DNA from: Gordonia effusa NBRC 100432
GTDB taxonomy: Bacteria > Actinomycetota > Actinomycetes > Mycobacteriales > Mycobacteriaceae
Assembly (NCBI RefSeq): GCF_000241305.1
Contig: NZ_BAEH01000092.1
Coordinates: forward strand, 35,244-99,243
Length of the DNA stretch: 64,000 nt
Direction of reading: 5' to 3'
Shown: positions 60,304 to 64,000 of the stretch, one piece after another
Layout of the letters: each line of letters opens with the position of its first letter
How positions within the stretch are numbered: the first letter of the stretch is position 1
Program-made: the position numbers and the translations under genes
The notes under the pieces: generated by a model
The model's input: the letters and a program-made list of their open reading frames with translations, nothing else
What the model was told of the DNA's origin: nothing
The model's database searches: none

Positions 60304-60872
60304 CGTGGCTCGGCTCGCCGACATTTTCCCGTGTCGGGGTTACGTTGCGTCCCTTGGCAATTGGCGACGCCGATGCACTGGGGTCCTTGGTCAGCAATCC
60401 TGAGCTCTTCAAATGGTCACCGGGGGTGCCCCTCAACCGGGCCGATGCGCTCGGCTATATCGAGGCCGCGTTGGCCGACGAACGCAGACAAGCATTCGCC
60501 GTCATCGACGAGTCGACCGGCACCATCGTGGGATCAACGAGCTACTACGACATCGACCAACAGAATCTGTCGCTGGCGATCGGCTACACCTTCTACACCG
60601 AGTCAGCTCAAGGAACCATGGTTAATCCGGCGTCGAAATACCTTCTGCTGCACCATGTTTTCGAGACATGCGGCGCCGTCCGAGTGGTGTGGCATACCCA
60701 CGAGAACAATGCGCAGTCGCGAGCGGCGATCGCCAAACTCGGCGCATCATTTGAAGGGTTGCTCCGCAAACACCGACGATTCGGCGACGGCTGGCGCACG
60801 ACCGCGCTGTACGCGATGACCGACGACGACTGGCCAGCGGCGAAGGCTCGGTTGTCGACGCGCCTGGGCTGA
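60300..60872 (+). CDS. GNAT family N-acetyltransferase (RimJ/RimL-like)
   Basis: A 190-residue GNAT enzyme. N-terminal VTLRPLAIGDADALGSLVSNPELFKWSPGVP, central AFAVIDESTGTIVGSTSYYDIDQQNLSLAIGYTFYTESAQGTMVNPASKYLLLHHVFETCGAVRVVWHTHENNAQSRAAIAKLGASFEGLLRKH in outline; the acetyl-CoA loop is the QGTMVNPASKYLLL segment (degenerate Q/RxxGxG/A). RimJ/RimL relatives acetylate N-terminal amines or small amines. It is translationally coupled to the GT87 gene (ATGA) and convergent with the second GT87 gene. Confidence 0.88.
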   Translation: MTWLGSPTFSRVGVTLRPLAIGDADALGSLVSNPELFKWSPGVPLNRADALGYIEAALADERRQAFAVIDESTGTIVGSTSYYDIDQQNLSLAIGYTFYTESAQGTMVNPASKYLLLHHVFETCGAVRVVWHTHENNAQSRAAIAKLGASFEGLLRKHRRFGDGWRTTALYAMTDDDWPAAKARLSTRLG

Positions 60873-60880
60873 TTCGGGCC

Positions 60881-62425
60881 CTACTGCCGCGCTCTGGCGA
60901 GATCCAGTTTTCCGGCGTCGGGAACCCATTTCGCCAATCGCCTGGTGTCGAGCTGCAATACGTCGGAGATCACCACCACGCATAGCGCGATCACCATGCC
61001 GGTGCGGATCAGTACCGCGAGGGTGAACCACTGCGATGTCAGCCACATCCGGTCGGGATCGAGATACTGCGACATCCGGGGTATCCAAATGAGGGCGTCG
61101 ATGACCATCCAGGCGATGAGCAAGCGGGTCCGCGGAATCGCGAGTACGGCAAGGGGCACCAGCCACAGGGAGTACTGCGGGCTCCACACCTTGTTGGTGA
61201 GCAGATAGGCGGCTACCAACAGGAACATCAATTGGGCCAGCGACGGCGGTCGCGGCGCGACCACCCCGACGATCACCACTCCGACGATCGCCATCAGCAA
61301 TAGGAACAGCGACAGCGCGTTGAGTACACCGGTGTTCCACGTGAAACCACCGAGGTCACGGGCCACTCCGAACAGAGAGTCCGACTCGGCGGCCCGGGTC
61401 AGGTCATAGCGGAAGTATTCCGACCATCCGGTCGGATACAGAATCAGTACGGCCGCGTTCACCGCGATCCACGCCGCTACCGCCGCGGCAAAAGCAGCCA
61501 ATACCGGACGCACCTGACGGCTACGGCCACCGAGAACACCGATGGCTACCAGCAGTAGCACCGGATACCAATTCGATGACGCCCCGAGCCCGACACACGC
61601 TCCGGCTACCCATGGCGCCCACGGACTCTGATCGCGCTCGAAACGCGTCCAAGCCAGCATCGCGAGTGCGACCAGCGCGATCGGAATGGCGTCGAAATTG
61701 GTGAATACATGCACGAATACCAGCGGGGAGAGCGCCGCCAGCCATGGCGCCCATATTCGAGTTCGCGCTGTGCGGCCAGTCGCCCAAATGGTGACCAGCC
61801 AAAACAGGGCCAAGCCGAGCGCCGCGAAATTGAAGAACATCACCGCGCTCAGCGCCGACGGCAATCCCCACTTCTCATGCCCGATCTGCCACCAGTGGGT
61901 CAGTTTCGCGACGCCATACATGAAGGCACCGGTGAGCACCGGGTACTCCATGTACTGCTTGACCTCTTTGCCGGTGGCGTCCTTACCCATCCAATAGGTG
62001 CGGTAGGGAAAAGCGCCGGTGTCGAGCCGTTCGTTTCCGTAGAGCGGGACCACGTCCGAATAACAAAGGGCGAAGAATTGCCGCTGATTCTTCCAATCGA
62101 GGTCTAATCCGCCCTCGGCGGTACGTGACTGAGCCGACGATGTCGTATCGACCGGCGCCTGCTGAAGACACCCCGCTTTACCGAACCAGCCGAATGCCAG
62201 GCCAACCAATGCGAGCGCGAAGAGCACGCGAATAGGTGTCAGGTACTTCGCCCGGCCGACGATCGCGTGCCGGCCCACCGGGCCACCGATGACCGAGCTG
62301 GCCGGCGCGACAACGGGATCGATCGTCGAGGGTAATTCCCGGTCGCCGTTGACCCGCCGATCAGCAGCAAGCGGCCCCGGCGACTCGATGTCGTCGGGGC
62401 TCGCCTGCTCGCCGGTATCGATCAC
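60881..62425 (-). CDS. second GT87 family membrane glycosyltransferase
   Basis: A 514-residue polytopic protein of the DUF2029/GT87 family. Segments: ILFALALVGLAFGWFGKAGC, the loop ALCYSDVVPLYGNERLDTGAFPYRTYWMG (acidic site), MEYPVLTGAFMYGVAKLTHWW, GLGASSNWYPVLLLVAIGVL (the family Y-P motif), and AYLLTNKVWSPQYSLWLVPLAVLAIP. An Rv0051 relative. GTG 62425 overlaps the ponA stop codon by GTGA; TTG 62428 is an alternative. With the gene at 58846 it makes a pair of paralogous GTs around the GNAT gene, probably used in cell-wall glycan or lipoarabinomannan-type synthesis. Confidence 0.82.
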   Translation of the reverse strand: MIDTGEQASPDDIESPGPLAADRRVNGDRELPSTIDPVVAPASSVIGGPVGRHAIVGRAKYLTPIRVLFALALVGLAFGWFGKAGCLQQAPVDTTSSAQSRTAEGGLDLDWKNQRQFFALCYSDVVPLYGNERLDTGAFPYRTYWMGKDATGKEVKQYMEYPVLTGAFMYGVAKLTHWWQIGHEKWGLPSALSAVMFFNFAALGLALFWLVTIWATGRTARTRIWAPWLAALSPLVFVHVFTNFDAIPIALVALAMLAWTRFERDQSPWAPWVAGACVGLGASSNWYPVLLLVAIGVLGGRSRQVRPVLAAFAAAVAAWIAVNAAVLILYPTGWSEYFRYDLTRAAESDSLFGVARDLGGFTWNTGVLNALSLFLLLMAIVGVVIVGVVAPRPPSLAQLMFLLVAAYLLTNKVWSPQYSLWLVPLAVLAIPRTRLLIAWMVIDALIWIPRMSQYLDPDRMWLTSQWFTLAVLIRTGMVIALCVVVISDVLQLDTRRLAKWVPDAGKLDLARARQ

Positions 62426-64000
62426 CAATCGGTACCCGAATTATCACCGTTTCCACCGGTATCTCCACTGTCCCCGCTGGAATCTCCTCCCGAGTTTCCG
62501 CCGGAGTTCCCACCGGAGTTCCCGCCCCGCCGGGGGTTGCCGCCGGGGAACGGAATCGTCACGCCGGGCGCGAGCGTCAGGTTTCCGCCGCTGCCACCGT
62601 CGTTATTGTTGTTGTTATTGCCCCCCCGACCATTCCGGTCGTTCTGGCGACTCTTGGGCGGAGTGTAGGTCACCGGCGGCGGCTCATAGGGGACACCTGC
62701 CTGACCGCCGACGGCCGCCGGCTCGGGGAATTGCTTGATCGGCTTTCCCTGCAACGCCTCATCCATCGCGGCTTTCCAGATCTGCGCGGGCAAACCGCTG
62801 CCGTACATCGGGCCGCCCCATGCGTTCTTGAGTGCGATGCCCTTGTCGGTACCGACCCACACCGCGGTGGACAACTGCGGCGTGTAGCCGACCATCCACG
62901 CATCCTTGTTCTGCCCGGTGTCGCCCAGCTGCGCCGTTCCGGTTTTAGCGGCCGACGGACGCGTGCCGTAGGTGTCGTCGGACAGCCCGTTGCCATTGGA
63001 GTACGCCGCGACCGGACCCAGTGCAGCGGTCACGTTGTCGGCGACCTTGGCGGGGAACACTCGCTTGCCCGGATCTTTCTGCCGGTCGAAGAGCACGTCG
63101 CCCTTCGACGTCTCGACCTTCTGCACGAAATGCGGTGCGCGGTAAATACCCGATGCGGCGAGCGTCGCATACGCCGACGCCATATCGATCACGCGCGACG
63201 GATACTGGCCCAGCACGACACCACCCTCGGGCACACCGTTCTTCTCCTGCAACGTGTGCTGGATGTTGCCGAAGCTCTCCGCGACGCCAGCCTTATGAGC
63301 GGCGTCGGCGACTGCCTGTGCCTTACCGTCGAGGTCCATCATTAGCCGGTAGTAGACGGTGTTGAGCGACATCTTCATCGCGGTAGCCAGGTTGCACGAA
63401 CCGCAGCTCTCGCCGTCGGAGTTGTTAACGGTCAGACCGCCGGTCGCCTCGTATGGGGACGAGCTGTACACCTTAGACAGCGGAATATCCTGTTCCAACG
63501 CCGCGACCAGTGCGAATACCTTGAACGACGACCCCGTCTGCAGACCAGCCTGAGCGTGATCCCAGCCCATACCGTCGCTGCCGCCGTAATAGCCGCGTAC
63601 GCCGCCGGTCTCGGGGTCGATGGAGACGATCGCGGTTCGCGTCGTCTTCTGCTCACCCTCGAGTTTGCTCGTCGCCGCGTTCACCACACCGGCCTGAACC
63701 TTGGGGTCGATCGTCGTGGTGATCTTCAGCCCTTCGGTGCGGACCTGCTGTTCGGAGATATTAAGCGATTCAAGTTCGGCGAGTACCTGCCGCTTGATCA
63801 GACCGGTTGGTCCCGGATCTGTTGAAGCTGCCTCGCGGTACGCGGGCACCCGCGGGTATTTCATCCCCGCACGCTCGGAGGGCGGAAGTGCGCCGATTGC
63901 CACCATGCCGTCGAGCACATAATTCCAGCGACCGAGCGCGGCGTCGGGGTTGACGTCGGGGTCGTAATACGACGGCGACCGAATCGACGACGCGAGGACC
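62422..64000 (-). CDS. ponA: penicillin-binding protein PonA1-like, 5' end outside window
   Basis: The C-terminal 525 residues of a bifunctional class A PBP; the transglycosylase domain lies beyond the right edge, where the frame stays open (SPSYYDPDVNPDAALGRW). The transpeptidase motifs are present in order: SSFK in the GSSFKVFAL block, SLN in KMSLNTVYYRL and KTG in AAKTGTAQLGDTG. The C-terminus is low complexity (Asn, Gly and Ser repeats, GGNSGGNSGGNS), typical of mycobacterial-type PonA tails. It makes and cross-links septal or polar peptidoglycan. The next gene (GT87) is coupled by a GTGA overlap. Confidence 0.95.
   Translation of the reverse strand, partial: VLASSIRSPSYYDPDVNPDAALGRWNYVLDGMVAIGALPPSERAGMKYPRVPAYREAASTDPGPTGLIKRQVLAELESLNISEQQVRTEGLKITTTIDPKVQAGVVNAATSKLEGEQKTTRTAIVSIDPETGGVRGYYGGSDGMGWDHAQAGLQTGSSFKVFALVAALEQDIPLSKVYSSSPYEATGGLTVNNSDGESCGSCNLATAMKMSLNTVYYRLMMDLDGKAQAVADAAHKAGVAESFGNIQHTLQEKNGVPEGGVVLGQYPSRVIDMASAYATLAASGIYRAPHFVQKVETSKGDVLFDRQKDPGKRVFPAKVADNVTAALGPVAAYSNGNGLSDDTYGTRPSAAKTGTAQLGDTGQNKDAWMVGYTPQLSTAVWVGTDKGIALKNAWGGPMYGSGLPAQIWKAAMDEALQGKPIKQFPEPAAVGGQAGVPYEPPPVTYTPPKSRQNDRNGRGGNNNNNNDGGSGGNLTLAPGVTIPFPGGNPRRGGNSGGNSGGNSGGDSSGDSGDTGGNGDNSGTDW

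Noticed and set aside
1..64000. CRISPR array, transposase, prophage, rRNA or tRNA genes
   Set aside because: I looked for regularly spaced direct repeats, transposase motifs, phage structural genes and T-loop/anticodon patterns and found none that I could support.

Overview
The window is chromosomal DNA from a high-GC actinobacterium. It most likely belongs to the mycolic-acid group (order Mycobacteriales, in the Gordonia/Williamsia/Rhodococcus/Nocardia neighbourhood). Supporting evidence: two tandem MspA-type porin genes, an AldR/ald divergent pair, IdeR-like iron boxes, an ESX-type target next to a DUF1023 hydrolase, and the block ponA - GT87 membrane protein - rpsF-ssb-rpsR-rplI - dnaB, which in mycobacteria lies near oriC. 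I saw no rRNA or tRNA gene, no CRISPR array, no transposase and no prophage.

Layout. 1-10 kb holds mixed small operons: the end of a DUF4185 gene, an arylamine N-acetyltransferase, a MerR/SDR pair, a CoA-binding protein, an ESX-like secreted hydrolase pair, an SDR and a phytase-like esterase. 10-17.5 kb holds aldR/ald and a CoA-ester catabolic cluster: class III CoA-transferase, thiolase, two MaoC-type hydratases, acyl-CoA dehydrogenase and a GntR regulator, with a shared candidate operator at its two promoters. 17.6-25.6 kb holds an OPT transporter, a DUF4189 secreted protein, a copper operon (His-rich exported protein plus CopA ATPase behind two CsoR-like boxes), a dehydrogenase and a rhodanese. 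25.7-33.3 kb holds an orphan ectoine hydroxylase, a siderophore-interacting protein, two very small basic peptides, DoxX, MOSC, and a TetR regulator beside a flavin-dependent monooxygenase. 33.4-38.4 kb is the most accessory-looking part: an RNA polymerase alpha-CTD/sigma-region-4 fusion protein, a truncated adenylation-domain protein, tandem porins behind iron-box-like sites, and a lytic transglycosylase. 39-49.9 kb holds glycerate kinase, a molybdopterin oxidoreductase, a crotonase/HxlR pair, a lipocalin and an MMPL exporter with a MarR regulator. 49.9-64 kb holds dnaB with a class 3 intein, a ribbon-helix-helix/DUF4097/DrrAB-like export operon with a phased TGACGTCA operator array, the rpsF-ssb-rpsR-rplI operon, two GT87 membrane glycosyltransferases and the C-terminal part of a ponA1-like PBP.

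The two most distinctive points are these. First, a dispersed family of about 60-70 bp intergenic elements occurs seven times. Each is a nested palindrome with an outer inverted repeat centred on a short inner hairpin. Outer arms and inner cores are shared in mixed combinations, the arm-to-centre distance is almost constant, and four copies sit between convergent genes. Second, the operon of a solitary HicB-like ribbon-helix-helix protein, a DUF4097 protein and an ABC exporter is preceded by five TGACGTCA-type boxes spaced exactly 11 bp apart within two clusters; the last box overlaps the start codon. Many neighbouring genes in the window overlap by ATGA or GTGA, indicating translational coupling. 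All functional calls are by reading the sequence; no database search was run.
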